Shown: piece after piece, positions 1-9,100 of the stretch
How positions within the stretch are numbered: position 1 is the stretch's first letter
Layout of the letters: each line of letters begins with the position of its first letter
NCBI GenBank assembly: GCA_030523775.1
Contig: JAUNHW010000001.1
Location: forward strand, 124,001-188,000
Length of the DNA: 64,000 nt
Direction of reading: 5' to 3'
From: Akkermansia sp.
GTDB lineage: Bacteria > Verrucomicrobiota > Verrucomicrobiia > Verrucomicrobiales > Akkermansiaceae
Program-made: the position numbers and the translations under genes
The notes under the pieces: generated by a model
The model's database searches: none
Told to the model about the DNA's origin: nothing
The model's input: only the letters and a program-made list of their open reading frames with translations

Positions 1-2022
1 CTGCGCCAAAAGGCCGCGGGCTGCCCGGATATCATGCCCACTCTCGCCTGGTTGGAGGCGGAGCAGCTGCGTCTGCGCGGCGAACAGGATGCCGCTGCCG
101 CTGCTTGCAGGCAGATAGAAACAGACCCCGCCAGCCCCACCGTGGCGCGCCACAGGGCCCGCCTGATTTTGGCAGACATCTACTACGCCAAGGAAGCGGA
201 GGCCCAGCGGGAGGGTGAATCCTACACCGCCAACCAGGCACCGAAGCCCCCGGCAACGGCAAACGGGGACGATGAAGACGAAGACACCCCCGAGGAGGAA
301 ACCCTGCAAACCCTGGAGGGCAAGGGAGAGGAAACCCTGCTCACCTTCATCACGGCCAACCCGGACTCCCCCCTGCTGGAGGAAGCCTTCCGCCGCCTCA
401 AGGCGCACCAAGCCTTCGACACCAGCGAATACGCCCGCGCCGCGCTCAACGAGTGGGTGGCGGACACCACCGAACACAAGCGCCGCGCCGCGCTCGCCCT
501 GAGCGTGCTCCAGCACCTGCTCAACCGGGACAATGCGCTGGATGCCCCGGTGGACACCAGCTGCGCGGCCACCGCCGCCACGGCCCTGCCGGACGAGCCC
601 GCCACCGCCGGCATCCTGCTGGACCAGATGCGCAGCCTCTACCTGCGCGGCCGCGTGGACGAGGCGCGCGCCCTGCTCGCCTCCCTGCCGGAAACGTTTC
701 CCTCTGCGGAAACCGCAGCAGCCGCCAAGGTGTGGCAACTGCTGCTCAACGGGCCGCAAGGAGACTGGGGCGCCTTGTTGGAACAGGAAAAAACCTCGGA
801 CGAACTGCGCGGCATCATCCGCCACAACGCTTTTGTCAGCACCCTGGCCGCGGGGAACACGCCTGAGCAAAGCGACCCGCAACTCTGCCTGCTCACCGCA
901 CAGCACATCCTTTCCGAACCCCATGCGGGAAAGGAGAGGCTGCAACAGGCGCAAACGGCCCTGCAACGCGTTTTGGACACACCGCAGGCCGATGCGGAAA
1001 CCATGCTGCACGCGCGCATCCTGGCGTGCGACATCCTGGCACGCAGCAATCCGCGGCAGGCCATTGAAGAACTGACCGCCCTGAAGGAGCGAACCGGAGC
1101 CCTGCCGCCCAGGCTGGTTACAGACTTCCACCGCGCGCTGGAGCGCGCCCACTACGCGGCCATGCCGGAAGCGGAGGCCGTGGAAAGCATGATTGCGGCA
1201 CTGCAGGGCGTGTATCCCCTGCGCATGCACCTGGCCTCTCTCATGGTGCTCTCACGCAACCACCGGGAGGAAGCAACCAGGCTCCTGAAAAAAATAGTGG
1301 CGGAGAACCCGCGCGGAGACAACGAAGCACAGGCGCTCCTGCTGCTGGCGGAATGCACCGCACAGGGCAACACCCCGGCCGCGCTGCAGGAAGCCATGGC
1401 CATCTATGAACGCGCCGCCGCCCACGCCGTCCCGGCCACCGCACAGCAGGCGCGCATCCGCCGCGCCGCGCTCCTGGTGCGCACGGGGAAATGCAGTGAT
1501 GCCGAACAGGAGATGCGCACCCTGCTCTCACAAGGAGAGCCCGCGCCCAAGGAGGAAGCCATGGCGCGCGTTGTGCTCTCCAACGCCCTGGCTCTCGGCA
1601 AAACGGATGAGCAACGGCGGGAATCCATGGCATGCCTGGAGGAAATGATGGACGGGAACATATCCCGCCTGCCGCGCCTCTGGCAGTTCATGCTGCTGCA
1701 AACGCACACCACGCGCTGCATGCGCCTCGGCGAGCACGCGCGCGCCATGCGCTCCGTCAACACCATGCTGCAAATGCACCCCGCGCAGGACGCCACCACC
1801 CCGCAAGACCCGGAGTGGATTGTCCTCTACCACGCCAGCGCCTGCGGCGTGCAGGCCCTGCTGGAGCTGGAGCAATACGCACAAGCCGCAGACATGGCGG
1901 AACGCGCCGCCACATGCAACCCCGCCGCCGCCCCGAAAGAATTCCCCCAATCCTTCACGGAATGGGCAGCCTACATACGCCAGGAACACGTGAGCTCCCT
2001 GCAACAGGGCGGCGACAAATAG
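1..2022 (+). CDS. Helical-repeat (TPR-like) protein, 5' end missing
   Basis: The frame is open from the first base of the window, so the true start lies upstream; an internal ATG at 34 is only the first methionine visible. The 673 visible residues are strongly alpha-helical and alanine/leucine rich, with repeated pairs of amphipathic helices typical of tetratricopeptide-like solenoids (for example around EARALLASLPE and ARLILADIYYAKEAEAQ). An acidic low-complexity stretch (GDDEDEDTPEEE) lies about 90 residues in. No catalytic motif is seen. Such proteins in this phylum are often periplasmic scaffolds or assembly factors, but the missing N-terminus hides any signal peptide. It ends two bases from the convergent gene on the other strand, with no obvious terminator between them. 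Function unknown. Confidence 0.75.
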   Translation: MRQKAAGCPDIMPTLAWLEAEQLRLRGEQDAAAAACRQIETDPASPTVARHRARLILADIYYAKEAEAQREGESYTANQAPKPPATANGDDEDEDTPEEETLQTLEGKGEETLLTFITANPDSPLLEEAFRRLKAHQAFDTSEYARAALNEWVADTTEHKRRAALALSVLQHLLNRDNALDAPVDTSCAATAATALPDEPATAGILLDQMRSLYLRGRVDEARALLASLPETFPSAETAAAAKVWQLLLNGPQGDWGALLEQEKTSDELRGIIRHNAFVSTLAAGNTPEQSDPQLCLLTAQHILSEPHAGKERLQQAQTALQRVLDTPQADAETMLHARILACDILARSNPRQAIEELTALKERTGALPPRLVTDFHRALERAHYAAMPEAEAVESMIAALQGVYPLRMHLASLMVLSRNHREEATRLLKKIVAENPRGDNEAQALLLLAECTAQGNTPAALQEAMAIYERAAAHAVPATAQQARIRRAALLVRTGKCSDAEQEMRTLLSQGEPAPKEEAMARVVLSNALALGKTDEQRRESMACLEEMMDGNISRLPRLWQFMLLQTHTTRCMRLGEHARAMRSVNTMLQMHPAQDATTPQDPEWIVLYHASACGVQALLELEQYAQAADMAERAATCNPAAAPKEFPQSFTEWAAYIRQEHVSSLQQGGDK

Positions 2023-2023
2023 C

Positions 2024-3061
2024 TCAATACAGCTGGCACCACACGGCGCGGTGGTCGCTGGCCTGCTTGGCGGCGGGTATGTCCACCACGCCGGACTTGG
2101 CCTTGCGCATGCGGGATTTGAGGGTCTTGTTGACGAAAATCTGATCGTAGGTGCAGTACTCGTGGCCACCCTTGTAGTAGATGGTCCAGCACTGGCCGCG
2201 GGAATCCTTGGGGTCCAGGCGCACCATGGCGGAATCCTGTGAGACGCCCTGCTCCACCTGGCGGATGGCGGGCGTGCCGGGGCCGTCGTTCCAATCACCG
2301 TACACGAGCGTGGGCATGTTGGGCTGCTCGCGGGCGATTTTCTGCAGGTACCCGGAAAGGGTGATGGCCTCACGCTGGCGCAGGCTGTCCGCCGCGGCGG
2401 GGTCATCCGCCACATGGGATTTCAAATGCGCGCCGAGAATGCGGAAGAGGCGTCCGTCCGGGGCTTTCACCACCACATCCAGAATACCGCGCAGCATCAT
2501 GCGGCGGTGGTCGCCGTAGAGCGGGTAGTTGGCCACGGAGCGGTCCTGCACAATGGGAAGGCGCGAGATGACGGCCAGCGCGCGGTCCTCCCCCTCGCGC
2601 GTGAGCACGCGATGGTAGGGGTACTCCAGCCCGCGCTTCTTCAGGCGGGTGAGCAAATCCTGCAGGGAGGCGGGGCCGCCGATTTCCACCAGGCCCACAA
2701 TGGCGGGTTTTTGCGCGGCAATGACATCCGCCACGGCCTCACGCGCCTTGGCGGGTTTGGGGCGGCTCACGTGCTGGCTGCGGGTGCGCTCGCCCTCCAC
2801 AAAGTAGTTCTCCACGTTCTGCATGAGAAAGCAGACCGGTTCCCCCGTGGCGGGGATGCCTGCGGCGGAAACGCCCGTCTCCGGCGCGGTGGCGGATTCA
2901 CGTGCAGGGGCCGCAGCCGCCGGGCGGGCTTCCACGGAACCCTCCCCGCTGCCGCCGCAGTAGTTGAAGCACAGCACGGCCAGCACCGCCAGCATGGCCA
3001 GCGCAAGCAGGATATCACCGCGCGAGAAAAGCGCGCCGGGGTCTTTGGCTTTCCCGCTCAT
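2024..3061 (-). CDS. Membrane-anchored endonuclease/exonuclease/phosphatase-family protein
   Basis: A 345-residue protein. Residues about 17-33 form one hydrophobic segment (ILLALAMLAVLAVLCFN) near the N-terminus, followed by an Ala/Pro-rich linker, so the catalytic domain probably sits outside the cytoplasm on an N-terminal anchor. The domain shows EEP-fold landmarks in order: QNVENYF, the metal-binding Glu in GLVEIGG, GAHLKSH, the GDxN-type motif YGDWNDG, and a C-terminal SDH (ASDHRAVW) holding the usual catalytic histidine. These motifs are shared by DNase I-like nucleases, sphingomyelinases and phosphatases, so the substrate cannot be assigned. Its ATG overlaps the hemB stop by 4 bp (ATGA), suggesting translational coupling. 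Confidence 0.8.
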   Translation of the reverse strand: MSGKAKDPGALFSRGDILLALAMLAVLAVLCFNYCGGSGEGSVEARPAAAAPARESATAPETGVSAAGIPATGEPVCFLMQNVENYFVEGERTRSQHVSRPKPAKAREAVADVIAAQKPAIVGLVEIGGPASLQDLLTRLKKRGLEYPYHRVLTREGEDRALAVISRLPIVQDRSVANYPLYGDHRRMMLRGILDVVVKAPDGRLFRILGAHLKSHVADDPAAADSLRQREAITLSGYLQKIAREQPNMPTLVYGDWNDGPGTPAIRQVEQGVSQDSAMVRLDPKDSRGQCWTIYYKGGHEYCTYDQIFVNKTLKSRMRKAKSGVVDIPAAKQASDHRAVWCQLY

Positions 3062-4059
3062 CTGGCGTCCTCTGCAAGCCAGCGCGCCACATCCGGCGCG
3101 GCGTAGGTGAGAATCATATCCGCCCCGGCGCGGCGGATGCTCAGCAGGGATTCCAGCATGGCCGCGCGCTCATCCAGCCAGCCGGACTTGGCGGCGGCCT
3201 TCACCATCAGGTATTCCCCGCTCACATGGTAGGCGGCTATGGGCAGGTGCGTGCGGCGGCGCATCTCCGCTATCACGTCCAGGTACAGCGTGGCGGGCTT
3301 CACCATCAGGAAATCCGCGCCCTCCGCGGCATCCAGCTCGGCCTCGCGCATAGCCTCGCGTATGTTGCCGGGGTCCATCTGGTAGGTCTTCTTGTCGCCG
3401 AACTTGGGAGCGCTCCCCAGGGCGCCGCGGAACGGCCCGTACAGGGCGGAGGCGTACTTGGCGGTGTAGCTCATGAGGGAGACGTTCGTGAACCCCTCCG
3501 CATCCAGCGCGGCGCGCAGGGCGGCAATGCGGCCGTCCATCATGTCGCTGGGGGAGATGATGTCCGCCCCGGCGCGGGCGTGGCAGAGAGCCTGCTTCAC
3601 CAGGGCCTCCACTGTCTCGTCGTTCAGGATTTCATACCCGCCGTCGGGGAACTCGCGCACAATACCGTCCTGTCCGTAGGTGTTGAAGGGGTCGAGCGCC
3701 ACATCGGTCATCACGCACATCTGCGGGGTGGCCTCTTTGATGGCGCGGATGGCGCGGGGCACCACGCCGTCGGGGTTCCAGGCCTCGCTGCCCTGCGGGT
3801 CCTTCCTCTCCTCCGGCACCACCGCGAACAAATCAATGCAGCGGATGCCCAGCGCCAGCAGGCGGCGGCACTCCCCCGCAATGCCCTGCACGCTCCAGCG
3901 CGTGCAGCCCGGCAGGGAATCGATGGGCGTGTCCTCACTTCCCTCCTGCACGAACATGGGGTAGATGAGGTGGGCGGCAGACAGCGAGCTTTCGCGCATC
4001 AGGCTGCGCACCACCTCGCTCTTGCGGTTGCGGCGGGGGCGTATCGGCAGGTTCATCAT
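3058..4059 (-). CDS. hemB: Delta-aminolevulinic acid dehydratase (porphobilinogen synthase)
   Basis: 333 residues, the usual length. It condenses two 5-aminolevulinate molecules to porphobilinogen in cytoplasmic haem/tetrapyrrole synthesis. The two Schiff-base lysines are visible in SYTAKYAS (K201) and FLMVKPATLY (K254). The metal region reads TDVALDPFNTYGQDG (about 118-132), with aspartates in place of the three cysteines of the zinc-type enzymes. This matches the magnesium-dependent, Pseudomonas-like class. A promoter ends 6 nt before the first ATG at 4059, so I chose that start; a second ATG follows directly at 4056. The downstream EEP gene overlaps by 4 bp. Confidence 0.95.
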   Translation of the reverse strand: MMNLPIRPRRNRKSEVVRSLMRESSLSAAHLIYPMFVQEGSEDTPIDSLPGCTRWSVQGIAGECRRLLALGIRCIDLFAVVPEERKDPQGSEAWNPDGVVPRAIRAIKEATPQMCVMTDVALDPFNTYGQDGIVREFPDGGYEILNDETVEALVKQALCHARAGADIISPSDMMDGRIAALRAALDAEGFTNVSLMSYTAKYASALYGPFRGALGSAPKFGDKKTYQMDPGNIREAMREAELDAAEGADFLMVKPATLYLDVIAEMRRRTHLPIAAYHVSGEYLMVKAAAKSGWLDERAAMLESLLSIRRAGADMILTYAAPDVARWLAEDAR

Positions 4060-4065
4060 GCCGCC

Positions 4066-4094
4066 AGTCTAGCACGCCGCGCACGCGAATGCAA
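4066..4094 (-). promoter_or_regulatory. hemB promoter
   Basis: Read on the minus strand: TTGCAT, 17 bp, TAGACT. Only 6 nt separate the -10 box from the hemB ATG, so transcription should begin at or next to the start codon. Confidence 0.65.
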
Positions 4095-4108
4095 CCCGGG
4101 ATTGCAGG

Positions 4109-6166
4109 TCACAACGGCACCAGGGCGCTGCCGTGCAGGGGAATGAGCTCCGTTTGCGGCCCCGCATCCTGCGGCCGCAGGGGAAGGCTGGCATGCGGCA
4201 GCAGGATGATGCGCCGCGCCCCGGTGGCACGCAGGAGCTCCGGGGCGAAAAGCGGTTGCGTGGGGTGGCGGCCAAGCACGATGGTGTCCGCATGCCGCTC
4301 CTCCTGCGGGATGGAGAGGAAGGTGTCCACGGAGGCATCCCCCACATACAGAACGCGGCGGTTGGCGCCCTGCCAGAGAACCGCGGGGGCACGGTTGGAA
4401 TCCGTGCGGCTGGGTTCCTCTACCGCGGGGTAGATTTGGAAGGTACCGGCGGCGCTGCGGCAAGCGTAGCCGCCACCGGGCAGCGCATCGTAGCGCAGCA
4501 CCTGCATGCCGGGGAAGAGACGTTTCATGGTATCCGCGCCTCCGCCCTGGGATGCGGGTTTGCCGCAAACCAGCAGCCACGCCGGGGTGAACCCGGAATG
4601 GAAGAGCGCGGGATGCGTGGTGAAGTTCACCGTCTGTTCACTGCCGCAGTTGACGAGCAGACCTGGGTTGCCGAGCATGCACACGCTGCCGAAGGGGCGC
4701 GTGAGCAGCACCGCCGCATCCGGCGGTTGCTGCGGAACGGATGCCATATAGGCATTCGGCAGGGAGGCAAAGAACCCCACCACCGCCAGCAGGGCCCCGC
4801 TGCACTTGAGCGCGCAGAACTCCAGCGCCGCACCCAGTACCGGCACGCCGCCCAGCAGCATCAGCAGCAGGCCGAAGAGCATCAGCGGCAGGAGCAGCGC
4901 CGCTATGGCGATATTCGTGAGCACGGAGTACGGCGTGAAGGTGTGGAAGAAGCCGATGGTGACGGGTATCGACACCAGCCACGCGCTCAGCGACACCACC
5001 ACGCAGGCCCGCGCATTCTGCTCCCGGTGGCTCCAGAAGCGCTGCCAGCGGTTCCACAGGCGGCGCGGCAGGTAGGGGTCCGGGTGCAGCAGCGGCGCAT
5101 CACGCCGGCAGAGGTACACCCCGTAGCAGATACCCGCATACACGCTGAAAGAGAGCAGGAACCCCGCATCAAACAGGCGGTTGGGCGACACCAGCAGCAC
5201 CGCCAGCGCGGAAAAGCACCAGATGTTGGCCATGCCCGCACGGCGCCGCAGCATGAGCCCCGCCGTGAACAACGCCAGCATAAGGAACGCGCGCAGGGCG
5301 GGCACCGCGCACCCCGTCACCAGCACATACACGCCCACCAGCAGGAGAATGAGCGGACGCGCCACGCGCGGTCTCACCAAACGGAGCACAAAGAAGAACT
5401 GCCACAGGATGCCGAACACCAGGGCCACGTGCAGCCCGCTCACCGCAAACACGTGCAGGCAGCCGCCGCGGCGGAAGACTTCCATCGTTTCCTCCTCCGC
5501 TGCGGCCTTGTCGCCCAGCACCATGGCGCAGAGCACCTGCCGCCGCCAGTCCGCCTCCGTACCGGGCGGCATGATGCGCCGCACAAGAGATTCGCGGATA
5601 TCCAGCCCCAGGCGGCGGATATCCACCAGGGAGAAATCATGGCCGACCACATGGCCCTCCACCAGCTCCATGGTGAGCGCAATGCCCTGCCCCCGCCGCC
5701 AGGATGCGGCATCGAACATGCCCGGCACCAGCGGCGGACGGGACGAGGAGGGCACGCCGCGAACGGACACCGTGTCGCCCAGGTAGCAGAGCATGCGCCT
5801 CTCATCCGCGCGCACCTGCACATTTGGGCAATTCCAGCCGGGGCTGAGGATGAAGCCGTGCTCCATCTGGCGCACCACGCGGCCCTGCACCTCCAACGCC
5901 CCCTGCGTGTACAGGCGTTCGCGCATGCCGCGCCCCTGCTCCGCCAGCATGCCCGTGTACAGCAGGGAGGCCGCGCCGCACAACAGCGCGCACAACGCCA
6001 CTCTCCACCGGCGAAGCACACAGGCCGAAAGGATGCACGCGGGCGGCAGCAGCAGCCACGCGCCGCCCCAATACACCGACAGGATGCACCCCGCCACCGC
6101 CGCCAGAGGCAGCAGGAGCGGGATGCTCCCCAGCTGGCGCGAGGCCGCCGTCAGCATGCGCTGCAT
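4109..6166 (-). CDS. comEC: ComEC/Rec2-family DNA-uptake channel protein
   Basis: 685 residues. The N-terminal half has several hydrophobic segments and a soluble DUF4131-like region, followed by the polytopic Competence domain (GCLHVFAVSGLHVALVFGIL, about 235-255, is its hallmark). ComEC carries transforming single-stranded DNA across the inner membrane. The C-terminal ~190 residues look like the usual metallo-beta-lactamase-fold domain, but the HxHxDH metal motif is absent: the equivalent stretch reads LLVCGKPASQGGGADTMKRL. The nuclease-like domain may therefore be inactive, or this is a ComEC-like transporter of another role. Its ATG overlaps the stop of the giant autotransporter gene by one base (TGATG). 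No other competence gene is in the window. Confidence 0.88.
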   Translation of the reverse strand: MQRMLTAASRQLGSIPLLLPLAAVAGCILSVYWGGAWLLLPPACILSACVLRRWRVALCALLCGAASLLYTGMLAEQGRGMRERLYTQGALEVQGRVVRQMEHGFILSPGWNCPNVQVRADERRMLCYLGDTVSVRGVPSSSRPPLVPGMFDAASWRRGQGIALTMELVEGHVVGHDFSLVDIRRLGLDIRESLVRRIMPPGTEADWRRQVLCAMVLGDKAAAEEETMEVFRRGGCLHVFAVSGLHVALVFGILWQFFFVLRLVRPRVARPLILLLVGVYVLVTGCAVPALRAFLMLALFTAGLMLRRRAGMANIWCFSALAVLLVSPNRLFDAGFLLSFSVYAGICYGVYLCRRDAPLLHPDPYLPRRLWNRWQRFWSHREQNARACVVVSLSAWLVSIPVTIGFFHTFTPYSVLTNIAIAALLLPLMLFGLLLMLLGGVPVLGAALEFCALKCSGALLAVVGFFASLPNAYMASVPQQPPDAAVLLTRPFGSVCMLGNPGLLVNCGSEQTVNFTTHPALFHSGFTPAWLLVCGKPASQGGGADTMKRLFPGMQVLRYDALPGGGYACRSAAGTFQIYPAVEEPSRTDSNRAPAVLWQGANRRVLYVGDASVDTFLSIPQEERHADTIVLGRHPTQPLFAPELLRATGARRIILLPHASLPLRPQDAGPQTELIPLHGSALVPL

Positions 6167-9100
6167 CAGAAGTTGATGCGGTAGCCCACCGTGCCGTTCA
6201 CATCGGAATAGCCGGAGCGGATGTCGGCGGAGGCATCCACGAAGATGGCCCCTGCATCCTGCCCCACGGGAATGGTGAACCCGGCGCCGATTTCCACGCC
6301 GAAGGCACCCGCATCTGCGCTGCGCACCGTACGCCCGCCGCCCGCGCCGATGATGGAGGCATCGGCGGTGGTGTCGCGGTCACCGGCATCCAGGCGCAGG
6401 AGGGCGCGGCCCTCAAAGAGCGTGGAGCGGTTGTAGAAGGTGCTGCCGAAGAGGCTCTGCAGGCGGCCGCCCAGGCCGAAGCTCACCAGGTTGGCGTCAA
6501 CATCGCCCATCTTGAGCGCGGCGTCTGTCTCGCCCTTCTCCGTGTACCCGCCCAGCGAGCTGTGGCGGTAGCTCACGTTGAACACCGGCTGGAAGCAGAT
6601 GGTGGCGTGCTCGTCCAGCGCCATGGTGTAGCCGACCTCGTACATGAAGCCGAAAGCCGTGCCGTCCGAATCCGCCCGGGTGCTGTAGCTTCCCGCCGCA
6701 TAGTCCACCGTGCGGTCCAGCTTGGCATCCGCCAGGCCAAGGGTGCCGATGAAGGTGTGCACCCAGGCGCAGTGGTTGTAGCGGGCGAAGGCGGTGACGT
6801 ACATGCGGTTCAGGTCACCATCCGCCTGGTCGGCTGCGGTGGCGGTGAACTCGCCTTGCATGGCGGTAGCGGCCAGGCCCAGGGTGAGGCGGGGTGTGCA
6901 GTCCACATCGAATCCCACGGTGCCGCCCCAGCTGTTGAGCTTGTAGCCGGCCAGCGTGTTGTCGTCCTGCAGGCGGCGGAAGTCACCCTCCGCGTTGATC
7001 CAGGCGTTGACGTAGGGGAGCCCCTCGCTGAGGAGGCCCTCTGCCGTTCCCATGGAGGTGGTGCGGTTGCGGATGGCGCGCAGCTGGCGCTCCACATCCC
7101 CGGAGAGGGCTGCACCCAGCGCGGCTGCGGATGCACCGGAAACGGCCGCCGCCAGCTTGTCCGCACGCTCTCCCTGCACGGCCCCGGTTTCCAGCGCCGT
7201 CAGGATGGCGGCCAGGTCACCCTGCGGCGCGTTCACCTGCGGGTTGAACGCCACAAAGGCGTCATCCAGCATGCCGGCGCCAGCACGGCCGTTCTCCGTG
7301 GTGGGCTTCACGGTGTCCTGGTAGTAGTCGTTGCGCATGTCCACCAGCAGGCGGCCCTCCTGCACGCGGGCGTTGGCGTAGTACTTCTCAAGCAGGTAGC
7401 CGTCCAGCTCCACCTTGTCCGTGTCCGTATCCTGCGCACCCACGCGGGCGAGCGCAAGGTTGCGGGTGCGGCCTGCATTGTTCACCGCCATGGCAATGGG
7501 GGAGGTTCCCGCGCCCACCTGATGCACAACAACGGTGGTGCCGTCCAGGTTCAGGCTGGCGGCTTCCAGCACGGTGGGGGCAAGCGGGGTGCCAATGGTC
7601 TGGGCCGTATCCTCCGCGGAGAGGCCGAACTCCAGCACGCCATCCGTGAGCGAGGACGCCTTGTCCAGCGTGAGCGTGGAGGTGGCGGCATCCGCGGCGG
7701 GGTTGTTGAGCTTCACGCGCAGCCCGGTGGCCCGGATGGCATCCATGTGCGCATCATCGGCATAGGTGAGCGTGGCCTCGCCCGCGCCGGACAGGGTGAG
7801 CCCCTGCCTTGCGGCCAGCGCGGCCTCCGCGCCCTTGTTCACGTCCACCGTGGCGGCATCATAGGTGCCGGAGAAGCGGCCGCCCCTGCCGGTGATGCCC
7901 ACCGTACCGGAAACGGTGCCGCCGGTGCCGTTGAGCTGCTTGGTGGCCACGCTGCCCCGCGCATCCAGCACGCCCGTGGCGGACATGGTGATGGTATCCG
8001 CGGTCAGGGATGAGCCCTCCGCCACGCCGAGCATGCCGGAAAGCGTCACCTGCGGGGCCTTGGCAGCGGTCTGCTGCACACCGTCGCCGATGGTGAGGCT
8101 AGAGTTGGCGAAGATGTCCATTCCCTTGGCGAACTCGATGGTGTTCTGGCCGTGGATGGTGGTGTGGGAAGCGGAGTAGACGGTGAGCAGGCTGCCCTGC
8201 GCGGCGCGGTCCAGGTTGATGCTGCCGTCGCCCACAAACTGCACCCAGGAGGTGGAGGTCGGCACATGGCCGCCGTTCCAGTTGGAGCCGATACCCCAGT
8301 CGGACGCACCACCCTCCCAAACGTAGTCGCCCATGGCGATTTCCGCGGTGAGCACGATGGTGTGGTTGGTGGTGTCGTTGACGATGCGGTAGCTCAGCGC
8401 CTCACCCTCCTCGAAGATGCGCGCGGCGCCGTTCACCAGCAGCGTTGCGCAGTCCTGCGTGACGGATGCGAGCGTGACGCTCTCCCCATCGGCAAGGCCC
8501 AGGGCCTTCACGGCGGCAAGCTCCAGTGCAAAATTGGTGGTGGCAGCACCCAGGCTGTCGGCATACAGGTAATGCTCTGCCGGGTTCAGGCGGTCCAGCG
8601 TGATGGTGGAGGCCGTCACCGCACCGCTTGCATGGAGCGTGCCGGAGGAGCTGAGCTCCAGGCTTCCCGCCGAAACGTTGGCCAGGTTCACCGCGCCGTC
8701 TATCACCAGGCTTCCGGTCAAATCGACATTGCCGGAGGTGCCCGAAGTAGCGCCGAGGGTGATACCCTGCGCGCCGCCTGCAAGGGTCTGCCCGGCGGCG
8801 ATGGAGAGGGAATCAATCCTGCCCTGGCGTACAGAAACGGATGCAGCCGAGCCCTGGATGGCGAGCGCGCCGCCGCTGAACTTGTTGATGGAGGAACCGT
8901 TCCCCACGGTCACCTTGGAGCCGTTGGTCAGTGTGTCCGTGACGGTGAGCTTGGAGAAGCCGCTTTCCGAGCCCGCCGCCAGCCGCACGTTCTTGGCCTG
9001 CACCACGCCGCCGTCGGCAACGGCGTTGGCGAAGGATACGGTGGCGTTGTCCGCCGCCAGCAGACCGGAGTTGCTAAGGGCGCTCACGGTGGTGTCGCGC

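Noticed and set aside
4133..6184. A 683-residue plus-strand frame opposite comEC.
   Set aside because: Arg/His/Gln-rich antisense frame of a multi-pass membrane gene; no domain.
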